Of a DNA stretch of 64,000 bases, positions 49,301 to 61,790 are shown in pieces. The position numbers were made by a program, and so were the translations under genes. Position 1 is the stretch's first letter, and every line of letters starts with the position of its first letter. This DNA is from Chiridota heheva (taxonomy: Eukaryota > Echinodermata > Holothuroidea > Apodida > Chiridotidae). The notes under the pieces are model-generated. The model did no database searches. It saw nothing but the letters and a program-made list of their open reading frames with translations, and was not told the DNA's origin. The DNA lies in contig JAIGNY010002150.1 of assembly GCA_020152595.1 (NCBI GenBank), positions 734,001 to 798,000 of the forward strand. The letters are read 5' to 3'.

Positions 49301-52054
49301 CTACCGGAGATATATTTTGTATACATGTAACAAATATTTCAGCTAGAAAACTGGTTTTCGGATGGGCAGACATATCAAAAAGTATCTCTGCCCACAGGAT
49401 ATGATTGATGTTTGGTGTAAATATGACAAGTAATTTGTTCATCCCTGGTCACGGATCAAAATGATGATGAGGTGTCATGATTCTCAGACTAACCAAGATT
49501 GTAAGATGTGAATGAAACTTTGCAACCTTACTTACCTGGTGTAACCAGGAGAGATTTAAAAGATGAATAATTAATTCTTTATTTGAAATTGTTTAAAAAG
49601 ATTTTCAGTTTTCACAGTAGAGCTGTGACCGTTTAGCATTATCTCAGCACATAAATTTTAAAGCGTTTACTAAATTTTCATTGCAGTAATGTCGTTTTTC
49701 ATACATTATAGGCCTAGGCCTAGTGTCTTGCCGTTGAAAATCAATATTGATGATTCAAGTCACACATTCATTCGCTGACAAAATTCCAATCAATGATACT
49801 TTACAAACTGTAAACTCGATTAGCATTAACCTTTTTTAAATGTGCGAATCATAAATGCGCAGTAATCACCAATGAATGGGGATATTATGCACTTTGATTT
49901 CGCGAAATCTGAGTAATCAACTTGTAAAATGCACGCGAATGTGCAGCAGTAAACAGTGAAACTAACAATAGGCCTAACGTTAGGCCACAGGGCTTTAAAT
50001 CCCACACAATCAAGGCCCGTTTCATCGACCAAAAACACTTGAATCGTGACAATCAGTACATTTACATGTAAATATTACCTGATGAGTCAAATAAACTTTG
50101 CAAGAAAGAAAAAAATATTGCATAATAAATAAACAGAAAAAGGTTTTAACAAAGCTGAAATTCTGCATGCTGCGCAAAGATGGCGGCCATTTTTTTGAGA
50201 GGGCTGATATTTCAGAACTTCCTGGTGGTGGCATAGTTTTGAAATGTTTCTTGAGGTATATCATAGGCCTCAGTATGCAAGATTTTCACAGAACTTTGAA
50301 AGCCGTGAGCGGATCGACAAACAAGTTCTGCGATGTTGAGTTTAAATGACATTGAAAGGAAGTTATCTGTTCTTTCTAAACTGAATTTCCATGCATATCT
50401 TCCACTGTAGAAGTAAACTTTACGATTTGGAAAGCAAAACTACGTCTATTTGGGCAAAGCAGTCAGTACTTTTGCCATACTAGTTTGCGGCGCCTTGTAG
50501 TTTTGGAGCAATTTTTGTGTATTTAAATTACGGTACTTCGTGACTCCCACGCTTTCGCTTTTTTGGCGTGTACACGTTTACTAAAATCCCTAAACGTTCA
50601 CAGCTCTATTTCACAGTACAGTATATGTTTGAATTTACATTATCTCAGGACATAAAGCAAATCAAACAACTAGACAGATCTGGAAAGTGTGCTATTCTGA
50701 CAGGTAGTGTAACTAATGACTTGTTATAGTGATTAATTATCACACCAATATGCATTCAAATCTAACAGATGGTCACGTTACCTCCACTCACCTGCTGTTT
50801 TTATTTATAAGAGCTTTGTATAGGTTAGATTGGGTTAGACTCATTGTTGTACTATGTAGTCATAGTAATACAGTATACAATCTAATATAGTATACATTCT
50901 AACATAGTATACATTCTAGTACATCATACCGGGTTTGAAATGAATGAGACTTCTTGTAACTGTACATTACAGTGTCATAAATGCTGGGAGGGAATGAGAG
51001 ATATACCCCTTCCCTTCTTTAGTTTAAAAATAGAGTACAGTATGTAGTTTTTAAACTCTTTGTGCCTTGATATAAATACATGGTGCTTGATTTAGGGTGT
51101 GCCTCTAAGGAGGAGGATGGGGCGGGAGGCTCGGGGTTGTTCTGACCTGAAGCTTTACCAAAAGTCAGATTGAGCAATGGCAATGCTTTTGAAATGCACA
51201 TCTTTAGACATCATTTCAGGCTCAAAGTTAAGAACAAAATTGATAAAATCACAGAATATCGCCAACATGTGTTTAATAGAACCACATGTTATACACCACA
51301 AAATTTGCATACAGCAAATATAATAATGTGTGTATTATGCAAGGCATACAAGGAAAACTTTGATCAGCTAATACTGGAAAACAAGATTTCTGCAAAATTG
51401 CAATACTATGATGTGTTGCAATCAAGTCAAAAGAAAATGTTGGTGTATTCAGTGCTCAAAATGTACCATTAAGCCCAGGGCTGGTTAATATTGCATATGG
51501 GCTCTGCAATTTGAATGACTTCTGGCCCATTGGGCTAGTCCAAAGCTCAGACAATTATTTCAGAATGTGTACCTCAGAATGAACTAAAACATGGAAGCTC
51601 AGTTGGGCTTGTGGAAGCGCAGTCGGGCTTGTGGAAGCGCAGTCGGGCTTGTGAAAGCTCAGTCGGGCTTGTGGAAGCTTAGTCGGGCTAATGAAATGTG
51701 AGGCAAGGAGGCCTGATGGGCTAGTAATAAACCAATGCTAATTTCAAGCTCAGGCAGGGCCGCCGTGAGTTTAGGGGCAAATTGAAAATCTGGGCCCCCC
51801 ACATAGGAAAATTCTGAGGTGCAAAAAAAACATCACCCATTTCTGTTCTAATTTTACACCGCTTCTGCCATTGTTAAGCATAGATTTTTGTCAATCGTTT
51901 GGCCCATATCTTTTCTTAATTTTGACGGGCCCTTATGACCCAGTCCCCTAAGACCGGTACTTAGCTCTGTGTGTTAAAATGCTTTACAGGAGCACTTACT
52001 GGAAAAGTGTTATTTTGGAAGAAATGTTGCAGATTTGTTCCATCCATCCTCTGC
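49301..52054. other. Intronic tract with minor repeats
   Basis: No exon recognised. Contains GGCCTAACGTTAGGCC-like words near 49970, a small GTATACATTCTA triplet repeat at about 50870-50925 and the 20-bp repeat at 51592. A 100-codon frame at 51170-51472 has no recognisable domain, intron signals or context; it is not called. Confidence 0.45.
51592..51690. repeat. 20-bp tandem repeat, about 5 copies
   Basis: Units of AGTCGGGCTTGTGGAAGCGC with small variations. Short and without other features. Confidence 0.9.
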
Positions 52055-52956
52055 TTGTTACTTATGTTGATTGCGTGGTCTTTTGTTACTCATGTGGATT
52101 GCGTGATATTTCGTTACTCATGTTGATTGCGTGATATTTTGTTACTCATTGATTGCGCGATATTTTGTTACTCATGTTGATTGCGCGATATTAGTTACTC
52201 ATGTTGATTGCGCGATATTTTGTTACTCATGTTGATTGCGTGATATTTTGTTATTCATGTTGATTGCGTGATATTTTGTTACTCATGTTGATTGCGTGAT
52301 ATTTTGTTATTCATTTTAATTGCGTGATATTTTGTTACTCATGTTGATTGCGTGATATTTTAGTCATGTTGATTGCATGATATTTTGTTACTCTTGGTTG
52401 ATTGCGAGATATTTTGTTACTCATGTTGATTCCGCGATCATGTGGATTGCGCGATCATGTGGATTGCGCGATATTTTGATAGTCATGTTAATTGCATGGT
52501 ATTTTGTTACTCATTTTGATTGCATGGTATTTAGTTACTCATGTTAAATGAATTGTATTTTGTTACTCATGTTAATTGCATGGTATTTGTTACTCATGTT
52601 GATTGCATGGTATTTATTTACTCATGTTAAGTGCATGGTATTTTGTTTCTCATGTTAATTGCTTGGTACTTTGTTACTTATATTAATTGCGTGATATTTT
52701 GTTACTCACTACTCGTGCTGATTGCATGAATTTTTGTTACTTGTGCTGATTGCGTGTTATTTTATTACTCGTGGTGATTGCGTGATATTTTGTTACTCGT
52801 GTTGATTGCGTGATGTTTTGTTACTTGTTGATTGCATGATATTTTGTTACTCGTATTGATTGCGTGATATTTTGTTACTCGTATTGATTGCGTGACACTT
52901 GTTACTCCTGTTGATTGCGTGATATTTTGTTACTCCTATTGATTGCGTGATATTTT
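52055..52956. repeat. 28-bp tandem array, about 32 copies, diverged
   Basis: The core of the unit is GATTGCGTGATATTTTGTTA followed by CTCATGTT. Units vary in length and at CpG sites (GCGTGAT, GCGCGAT, GCATGGT), and sub-blocks sharing the same variant are adjacent: GCGCGAT units near 52150-52220 and 52440, GCATGGT units at 52490-52660, CTCGTGTT/CTCGTATT units at 52720-52900. This is an older array than those at 711 or 37834. Confidence 0.95.
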
Positions 52957-55815
52957 CATGAGTCTTATCATGTTTGAATGCATACATGTATAGTAGTACT
53001 ATACAAGGATCACTTCACATCAAGTGGGTTTGATTGAGGAGTGTTGTTAATATTTAATATAGATACTTTGTATTATTATTTAAGGCACTCATATACCCTC
53101 ACTTTTTGTGGCAGCGTTCATTTAAAATTAATTTCAAGTAATATAAAGATGTTTGATATAAATATAAATATTTGATAGCTAGTCTGAAAAATTGCACTTT
53201 TAATCAATATTCTGTACATTGTGATATGCATATATCCCTCATGAGACCCTCACCTTTAGGCAACACATGGAATATAAATATTTGTTGTTGCACACTATTT
53301 CTGCACACTGATCTACACGTTTCCCTTGGAGGACAATGAAAATGCCAGCATATATGTCTCTGTGTGTCCTTCATGCAACATGGTCAGAAATTAATGCAAA
53401 ACTATGTCTGATGCATGAGTCAGCATGTATACATGCAGCTAAAATGGAAAGAAGTTACAGAAGGAAAATGCAATATTCACAAAATGTGCAGTGAAACACT
53501 TCTGTATATATTGGGAGATATTTAAACAAGATGCACAGCTAAACTTGTAATAGCCATGTAACTGGTATTGTCAAAAATACTGATGTCATGAAAAGTTAAT
53601 AATCTCAATATCGTGATATTACTTTTTGCATGTTATCAAAAATACAGTTAGTATAATTACAGTAAAGTGTGTACATACCTCTGAACTGCATGTTAAGACA
53701 AAAATATGTGAATCACAATTTCAGAAACATTGATAAAGAATGAAAGCTAGACAGAAAAATTAGGAAAATGCAAAATGATTTTATTTTCTTTCGTGAATTT
53801 AAAAAAAGAATAATTTGCTTGTTGAAAACCCATATATTCACTTCACAATTGGGAGTGTATTAATTGCATGGTTGTGGTTAGTCAGATAACATGACCACTG
53901 TAGCCATGTGCATCGGCTGTACACAGTCAGAAGTTGTGCAAATTACAACATGGAAAACGTTTACATTGACTCAACATAGTAGCATAACCGAATATTGAAG
54001 ATGCACAGCTTAAAATAAGCCTTTCCGTGACGAATTTGTGACTTGCCTTTTGTAATTGTAAATTAAAAAAATTGTCCTACTATGTAAAAATAGCATGAAC
54101 ATACTAAAAAAGACTTAATCTTAATGGGCACCTACGTTTTAAACCTCAATGGCTGTTGTAAATTGGTTCAAATAAGAAATCATTTCACTAATCCTTCTCC
54201 GTGATGGTTCACTGTACAAAGCATTAAAGTGTCTGTACCTAATTAATTGAAAACACTGGGAACGTCCAAGCGTCAAAAGAACAATTAGGGTGTGTACCAA
54301 TAATAACAAAGCTCTGATGTTGAAAGTATGAGCGAGGTCTGACAACAATACGTAACATATACTGTACCACATGGTGAATTTAAACGAGAATATTAACCAT
54401 ATCATTCACCATTGTTCATGTACACAGGCGAGATTTGAGAGGGAAATTGAAAGGAAGGCCCCTGGGTTCCCGAATTTGTACCATTTGTAAGATTATTTTT
54501 TGCATCTTAGCGTGATTTTGTCCCCTCCCCCTCCTAAACTTTTGACTTTGCCTCACTTTCGGTAGGAAAATTCTGCCCACTTTTCATGTTGGTATGCATC
54601 ATAAGGCTGAATTGGTCTGGGGTAAGGAGTACATGTATGACAATTACTGAGCCAAAAGATATGAATTTTGTTTGAACAAAATATTTTGTTACAGGTCTAC
54701 AATTTAATTGACAACAGTCAATAGAATCTTTGTAGATAGAATCTCTGAGCTCATGCAGTATTCATTTTGAAAAGGCTCTTTTGTAATATTTGTTTAAAAG
54801 TGTTCGCAAATTCTGCCACAAATTCTTGCACCTTTGACAGTAGTTGAGGTGAACTTTTCATTTTCAAAGGGGCACTTTATTCATTTTTATGTGGGGCACG
54901 TTCCCCCTGCCCTCTCTGTTCCTACACTTATGTATTGAGCATCATGACATGGACATATAATTCATTAAAACCAATATGCAATAACTGTCTGAAGAACAAT
55001 TATTGACTAAGCTAGACTTTCTTTTAGCTGTATAGGTCTAAAATCTTTTCCCATATATTTTTTGACAGTTTTGCCACATATAACTTATTTCGCTCAAATG
55101 ATATTTTATTGCATATCAAACATGCTCCTCCATCGTAATATGTGATGTAAACTTTTTCTCATGCTGGTGACTTGTTGTTCTCGATTAAGATCGTCAGTGC
55201 GAATATCTGAAAACATACACTCGCCAGCGTAATCTGGCCTGATCTGTGCGTTACTTGTGTACACCCATCGCGAGTCGTATGGACAAAGTTGTCAAGTTAA
55301 ATGATTAGCTCCATAAATCATTTGATTTCATTATTTTTTGTTGTATATAAGGAGATAAAAATGTATTTAGTAAGTTAACAATATTATTGTCATCAAATTG
55401 GTAGCTCGTTAGTACTATTTTTTAATGGTTTTGCCAATACAAATTGTAAAAGTGTTGGTCGTATGATAGGTCAAAATGAAAATCCTAATGCAAGTTTGTG
55501 TTAGGTTGTCTCACTCAGTATTGCAAGTTAGTGTGTAGCGTGTAGGGCATACTGAGTGAATTGTTTATCTCATTAGGTTGTGGCTGGACCCGACACTATA
55601 GCTGGTATATGAAAACTGATTCAACAAAAAAGGCTTTAAATCTCAAACCAAACACTTTCTTTTAGATTCAAGTGTTAACATCATTGTAGCACATTGTACA
55701 ATTTGTATGTAGAAGCAAAAGAAATTCCTGTGGTTCAACAATACATGTATCACCATCCCATGATTATATCCACATTCCTACCAATTTTGGTTTTCTTCTT
55801 CTTTTTTGCTTGCAG
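52957..55815. other. Last part of the giant intron
   Basis: AT-rich, no exon or repeat array recognised; one isolated MITE end near 53098. The final bases (a pyrimidine run, then TTGCTTGCAG) form the acceptor of the next CLIC exon. Confidence 0.5.
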
Positions 55816-55948
55816 GATCTAAAAAACCGCCATACATGATTGACAGAGATCAAAACTTTGACGATGTGACGAAGATGGCAGAATACCTAGACCACACCTA
55901 CAATCCAAAGAGTTTAGCTCCAAGCGATCCGTCACTAAACATTGTGGG
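55816..55948 (+). CDS. CLIC: CLIC-family protein, exon with the cis-proline loop
   Basis: Entering in phase 1, the exon encodes GSKKPPYMIDRDQNFDD, then VTKMAEYLDHTYNP and LAPSDPSLNIVG. It aligns with GGQLPFLLYGTEVHTD, NKIEEFLEA and NPESNTAG of CLIC1, so the PPY proline takes the place of the conserved cis-proline. Two donors compete. A strong one (CAAA then GTAAGA) at 55975 would add nine residues (about STYLVPWQ) but leave in phase 1, which no acceptor in front of the next exon accepts in frame. A weaker one (GTGG then GGTCAAC, GT at 55949) leaves in phase 2 and restores the CLIC alignment. I chose the latter on homology; the 3' edge is uncertain. Confidence 0.8.
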
Positions 55949-57200
55949 GTCAACCTATTTGGTGCCTTGGCAAAGTAAGAGAATCTTACCATTGTTGAAC
56001 AGAATTACCTTGATTGCTAAGAAAATCCACAAATTATGGAAATAACAAAAATTCCAGTGAAATTTAGTCCAAAATGGACCATTTTCTTAATTTTTGGGTG
56101 TTCGTTTGCAAATTTATGAAGAAAAAGTCAAAACAGGCTATCACACCTCCCTTTCCTTTGTAAATCTTGATGTATGAAACATTCACCTACAGTATTTGCA
56201 AGATAGATATTTTTGGATTTGAGAAATGGCTCTTTTATTTTTAGTGTTAAATCATTACAATTTGAGGAATTATTAGTATATGCTAAATTTGTGATGTGTG
56301 ACAGCTGGAAATCTTCGTGGCTTAAAATATTAGCTGTGCACCCTTTCATAGAACTAATACAGTTGACTACAAAACCTAAGATTTACACAAGAAAATAGTC
56401 CAGTTATACCTCACAAATTAGCATAAACTTTTTCTGTTGATTTTCAACTAATTGTAGAGAAACTGTTTCTATCTTTATAGTAGATTTTTAATTAATTTTA
56501 AAGCTAATTGGACCTCTACCTGCCCATATAGCTGCAATCTTGGACAAAGTTAGTTGTCACGTTCTTAAGCCCCTTCTACCCCGCCTCAATGTTGGACCTG
56601 AAGAGGATCATCTTCGGACGCTCTTGTTCCAAGCAACATTGAAATGGGGTGCAAGGAAAAAGTGCAACAACAAACTTGTCCAAGATTGTAGCTGTAAAGT
56701 ATTAATTTGTTGGTGAAATTTTAGAACCCACAGTGGAAAGAGTGTTTAAAAAGGACCAAGCTTAAAGACATGCAAAATTCGATCAGTGAGGGATATATCT
56801 TAACAGTCAATACAATTTGCGCACTTTCTCTTAAATAAAAAAAAAAAAAATAACATGTTATGAAGTGGTCAATTCTTAACCAATATAGAGGTTCAAAAAT
56901 TAGAAGTTTTGAAACAATATCCCCATTGCATACATCTCAAAATTTTGCATACATTGAAAATTACATGAAACTGATCAGCCATGCCTGAAAGTAAAAGATG
57001 CTGTTTTCAAATAATTTGCAATGACTGTACTCCCACTTTTGCCAATCATTAATAGAAAATTTTGAATAGTTACATTATGATACTTTGCTATACAGTAATA
57101 CTGTACTTGTTGATCAAGTAGAGTAATGCTTTCACAGTTGGGAGTGTTGACAAAAACTTTTCTTTGTGAAGAAGATATTTAGCAATAATAGAAATTCAAG
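55949..57200 (+). other. CLIC intron, about 1.25 kb
   Basis: Boundaries follow the phase-2 model and carry the uncertainty described for the flanking exons. No repeat array or gene inside. A small additional exon in this interval is an alternative way to reconcile the strong 55975 donor with the next exon. Confidence 0.5.
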
Positions 57201-57441
57201 ATTTGCTCTGATCTTTAAAAAAACCTTTTACAGATATTTGAAAAACAAAGACCCAAATAATGATGAAAAACTCAAGAAGAATGTACTGAAGCAACTAAGG
57301 GAGGTGGAAAATTCCTTGAAACAGGACGAAGATGGGGAACCGAAAGAGGGTCCATACCTTGATGGACCATCAATCACGCTGCCCGACTGCAACCTGCTGC
57401 CCAAGCTTCATCATGTCAAAGTGGCGGGAAAATTAATCAAG
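57201..57441 (+). CDS. CLIC: CLIC-family protein, all-helical C-terminal domain exon
   Basis: Encodes FALIFKKTFYRYLKNKDP, then LKKNVLKQLREVENSL, an acidic loop (QDEDGEPKEGPYLDG) and ITLPDCNLLPKLHHVKVAGK. These match DIFAKFSAYIKNSNP, LLKALKVLDNYL and LTLADCNLLPKLHIVQV of CLIC1, so this is the GST-C-like helical domain including the DCNLLPKL signature. The donor is ATCAAG then GTAGGG at 57442, phase 0. The acceptor at 57200 (TTCAAG) is chosen because joining gives NIVG followed by FALIF, in register with CLIC1 NTAGLDIF. A better-looking acceptor at 57233 (TTTTACAG) would remove conserved residues; both have the same phase. Confidence 0.85.
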
Positions 57442-57713
57442 GTAGGGTTACCAAATTTCACTAAGGAGTGTCTACCACAACCTCCAATAACCCTTCTTCT
57501 CTCTTGCCTTCCGAATCAAAATTACCAAATATCTGACACCCCTCTCTCCTACTACAACAACTATAATACTCAGCTGCCACCACAGCTACACTAGTCCTCA
57601 CCTCTCAGCCTCCATGGCACAATTTGATGGAAGCTGTTGGAGTGCTGTTTAAATTCAATCAACTAACCAGATCGTTTCTCAGCTGTCCATGCCAAGTTCC
57701 TGTACTTAAGCCC

Positions 57714-57829
57714 AGACCATCTCGTCATCTCCCTTATACCATGGTCTCCCTCTTAGACCATCTTGTCATCTCCCTTATACCATGGTCTCCCTCTTAGACC
57801 ATCTCGTCATCTTCCTTATACCATGGTCA
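57714..57829. repeat. 41-bp tandem repeat, about 2.8 copies
   Basis: Units begin AGACCATCTCGTCATCTCCC at 57714, 57755 and 57796, with one or two substitutions each. Confidence 0.93.
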
Positions 57830-58167
57830 TTCACATCTTTTCCTTGCATCTAAGCACCGTCTTTAAAGCTCCTCCCTTCTTATCTTGTGAACTGCATTTG
57901 ATGTATATATATGGCTCTCTTTTCGTTCACTAACAAATGCAGACATGACTGATCATATCAGCATATGAAACTCATTAGCGACTTCCTGTACAGCCACATT
58001 TCAACAGCATGTTGCTTATTTACCATACCATGTGATAAAATTGAAAATTACTGTCGAGGCAGAGTGTTTATATACACATTTAATGCACTGGTTGTGACAA
58101 TGCAAATACTAATTTTTATTTTATTTATTTATTTTATAAACATCAATATTTCAGTATTTTTTTTATT

Positions 58168-59000
58168 GCCTCCGATGCTAATAGCATAAGGAACCTATGC
58201 AGTCTTGCTGGCGTGTTTATGTATGTATGTGTATATGTGCATCTGTAACAGCAAGCTTGTAAGCATGATATCTCAAGAAGGATACACTGGATTCATGTCA
58301 TATATGGTACACAGATAGCCCATGGTCCATAGATGTGCCCTATTGTTTTTGGTGGCAATGTCATGCATATTAATGAGTAGGTGGGGCTTAATATACAAAA
58401 TCATAAAATACTCTATTTTGACAATCACATGTCTGATTTGTTTCATATTTAGTTTTACTATGTTGTTAGCAAGTGTGTATGTGTTCATTGTATAAAATCG
58501 TTTAATATCATTAATATGCATAGTGGGCAGGGCTTAATATGATTTAGCTGAAAAGAGTTGTAAGCACAATATCTGAAGATCGATATTCTGTCTTTATGTC
58601 ATATTTGGTACACAGATAGTCCATGGTCTGTAGATGTGCCCTATTGATTTTGGTGGTGATGTCATGCATATTAATGAGTAGGTGGGGCTTAATTTTGGAA
58701 TCTTTAAGTGCTTATATTTTAACAATTACCTCTGCTTTGTTTGATATGTGGTATAAATATGTTGTTAGCTGGTATAAACAACGTTGAATTTCATCAAGAT
58801 GCATAGTGAGGGGGTGGAGGGCTTAATATGATTTTGCTGAAAAGAGCTTGTAAACACAGTAACCCAAGGACAATACATTGGATACAGGTCATATGTAGTA
58901 CACAGATAACCCATGGTCCATTTGTGTGCTCTGTTGGTTGGTGGTGATGTCATGCATATCATTACGGGGTTAATGTGAAAGAAAATCTTAAAAAAAGTGA
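58168..59000 (+). repeat. Repeat family P, copy 3
   Basis: Starts CCTCCGATGCTAATAGCATA followed by AGGAACCTATGC, then ~300-bp units near 58262, 58565 and 58855 with the CAGATAGCCCATGGTC, TGTGCCCTATTG, CATGCATATTAATGAGTAGG and ATATGCATAGTGGGCAGGGC boxes. The right terminus is decayed and is set approximately. Confidence 0.78.
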
Positions 59001-59581
59001 TAGATTTATTGCAACCGTATGTCTGTTCCCATTAATCTTGCATTTTAAAATTATCAGCTATTGTGCATGTATGAGCCTCCTTTTTCTCCAAAAAAGTTTC
59101 TATAATATAAAAAAAAAAGTCAAAATTGGTTCTACTATCATTCAATCAGTAGTAGGCATGGAAATAAATCATAATGAGATGAGTGACATTCCATAGCCAT
59201 TCAGAAAGGCCAAATAATAATAACTTTGTAGATGTGCCCTAGATGTAGATGTGTCTTGTGAAAAATGAGGCTATGATGAAGGTTGTTGAAGAGCTGTGAC
59301 ATAGCACTAACCTGAGCAAAGTAATTCATTTTCTTTAAAAAAAAAAAAAATCGTGACAGATAAAAGTGGGTGTTTTATGCTATAAAGCCCTGGGGGGATA
59401 TCCTTTGGTGGAAATGGTTTCACATGGACTGTCTGTGGGTGGGTTATTTATGAAGGTCACATGATTCTGTAATTAAAGGAATATTCTATAGTTTTTCATT
59501 TAATGCATGAAAATGACAATTCAAACTGAAACTTTTCTTTTGTAGTGTTGATGTTCCCATTTTATTCATTTCATATATTAA

Positions 59582-61011
59582 CCAGAACCAAAAGGTTTTG
59601 TGGTTCCGCTGCTTTTTTTTACAAGCTGATTGATTCAAAAAATTTGTAATAACTGTTATGTTATTGCATTATGAAATATTTGTTCCATGATATTTATTCA
59701 TAAGCCACACCCACCATGCAGATCAATAAAAATGTTGACAACATTAGCATTTGCACAATAATTAACAACATTGCCATAGCACGTATTATGCAAAAAGGTT
59801 GCTCATTTATTCTATTTTAAGAATTTGTCTGTAAGCCCCACCTTAGCCACCTTCTCATTAATATTCATGACATCACTACCTCAACATTGGAACATACTGT
59901 ATGTACAAACCATGACTCATCTGTGTACCTGACATAGCATAAATATATCGTTCGTGGTATATCGTTCATGAGAAACAGCACTTTCACATTAAGCCATGCC
60001 CACCATGCGTATTAATGACATCTGCTGATAACATAAGCATGTACACAATAACCAACAAAATTATCATGCCCAATATGACGCAAAACAGATATACAATTGC
60101 TCATTTATCACCTTTTCAATATTTTCACTTATTAATACGCATGATATCACCACAAATAAAAAATTAGGGCACATATACAGACCATGGGCTATCTGTGTAC
60201 CAAATATGAGTTTACCGTTCTTGAGATACTGTGTTTACAAGCTCTTCAAAAAAAACATATTAAGCCCCACCCACTATGCATATTAATTAAATTTAAATGT
60301 TTTTACATCATGAACTTGTACATAAAACAAAACACACTCATTATTAACCAATAAATATCTTCAAACAGATGGAGTCACTGAAGTAAAGGTGATTGGTATC
60401 ATGATGTTATCAGGCACTAACAAACAAAACTATTATGTTAACCAAGAAATGGCCCCTTGACCCATATACAAACCACAGTTCCATGAAGGATCAAAAAAGA
60501 TTATTTATAGAAAATTGTAAAGATAATAAATGGGTTCTCAGATAATGGGAGTATGTAAACTGCAAGGAATGGCAGGATGTTTATAACAGAAACTTCAAAA
60601 TTAAATAATTTGTAGTATGTTTACCCAGAAGGGGTAATTTTGGAGTTACAGAGGACAAGAGTTCAGAGCTCTCAAATGTCTGAGTTTATCAGTGAAGCCA
60701 ATGACTATTAATTAGTAGGCAGGGCGTAATGTGAAAATCTTGAAATGCTCATACTTTAACAATTACATGTAACAATCACATGTCTGTTTTGTTTTCCATG
60801 TTATGACTTTAGCTAGTTTGTACATCTTCATTTTATATATAAAAACATTGAATTTCATTAATATGCATAGTGGGTGGGGTTTAATATGATTTTTCTGAAA
60901 GTGCTTGTAAACACGATATCTCAAATATTTCATGATGTACATTTACATAACAGTTAATACAAAATCAATCAGCCTATAAAAACATAAGAACCACAAAACC
61001 TTTGGTTCTGG
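59582..61011. mobile_element. Foldback member of repeat family P (copy 4)
   Basis: Ends are long inverted repeats: CCAGAACCAAAAGGTTTTGT at 59582 against ACAAAACCTTTGGTTCTGG ending at 61011, with one length difference. Inside, the units at about 59696-60300 run on the minus strand (CACCCACCATGC, GAGCTTGTAAACACAG reversed) while those at about 60705-60925 run on the plus strand, with a non-repeat spacer between. No target duplication is evident and no protein is encoded. Confidence 0.8.
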
Positions 61012-61107
61012 TTCTTGGAGCATCAACATTTGGATAGTATATAGTTGTTAGCCAAAGTACAGTATTGCAGATGCCTAATTCTTTTCACATCTTTCATCTC
61101 TCTACAG

Positions 61108-61239
61108 GGCTTTGATATACCTGAAGAATTTGAGCATGTCCATCGGTACTTGAACTCATGGTACCAGTCAGAGGTCTACCAAGAAACAAAATATGACGAT
61201 TCAGAGGTGGAAAATGGCTGGAGGAATCATCGAATCTAA
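61108..61239 (+). CDS. CLIC: CLIC-family protein, last coding exon
   Basis: Phase-0 entry after TCTACAG encodes GFDIPEEFEHVHRYLNSWYQ, then SEVYQETKYDDSEVENGW, ending at TAA (61237-61239). It aligns with [20 protein letters not shown] and [20 protein letters not shown] of CLIC1, the last helices of the domain. The protein ends at NHRI, somewhat shorter than CLIC1 (which continues VAKALK). The four visible exons together give 642 bases, 213 codons plus stop, in one frame. Confidence 0.93.
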   Translation, partial: GFDIPEEFEHVHRYLNSWYQSEVYQETKYDDSEVENGWRNHRI

Positions 61240-61790
61240 AAATTCCATCAAATTGAAAAATTTCCATCAGTGAAATGGAAAAACTAAGGGTGGAAGACAT
61301 CGTGAAAGGAAAGTTTCAATCCCCAAAACTCATGTGAAAAGCATAATAAAAGCCTGTCATTGTTATTCAATGGTGTTTGGCCGAGGGGAAGTCAACCATT
61401 TTAGGGGACAACAACATATAAAGGGAAATAGTTGTAAACTTTTAAACATGACAGGAGTTTAAAAATCATAAATTCCTTGTCACGGTTTTTAAAAAGATGG
61501 TCAGTAAGTCATCGGAAAAAATGTCAGTTTGTAGATTGATTTTTAATCAAGTTACTGCTTCTTTTGTTTTACAAATTTGTATTTTGGTAATTATATGATT
61601 TTGAGTATTATTATTAACTCGGGTGTTATAGGTACATTTTTCTGATCATTTCATGAATTGTTACCCTATAAGAGTATGAAGCAAAATTTTGAATTGTAAA
61701 TTATTATTCTTCTGTTTATGCTTCCTGTTATTTTTTTCTCTCTCTTCAAAATTGATTTATGCTTGCCAATAAACTGCAGGAATTTAATGT
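61240..61790 (+). other. CLIC 3' UTR (proximal form)
   Basis: Follows the stop codon without further coding sequence. AATAAA occurs at 61345-61350 and, better placed with a GT-containing region after it, at 61768-61773 (CCAATAAACTGCAGG). Confidence 0.6.
61768..61773 (+). terminator. Candidate poly(A) signal of the CLIC gene
   Basis: Canonical AATAAA about 530 bases after the stop codon. Alternatives are 61345-61350 and a distal AATAAA at 63931-63936, followed by a TG-rich stretch, that would give a ~2.7-kb 3' UTR. Confidence 0.5.

Larger units (their letters stand above)
57442..61107 (+). other. Last CLIC intron, about 3.7 kb
   Basis: Phase 0 on both sides: GTAGGG donor, TCTCTCTACAG acceptor. 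Contains a short 41-bp repeat and two members of repeat family P, the second a foldback element ending only about 95 bp before the final exon. A CTCAGCCTCCATGGCACAAT patch at about 57600-57630 vaguely resembles the LINE tails. Confidence 0.8.

Noticed and set aside
51170-51472. 100-codon open frame as a possible gene
   Set aside because: No recognisable motif, no splice or promoter context, and composition like the surrounding intron.
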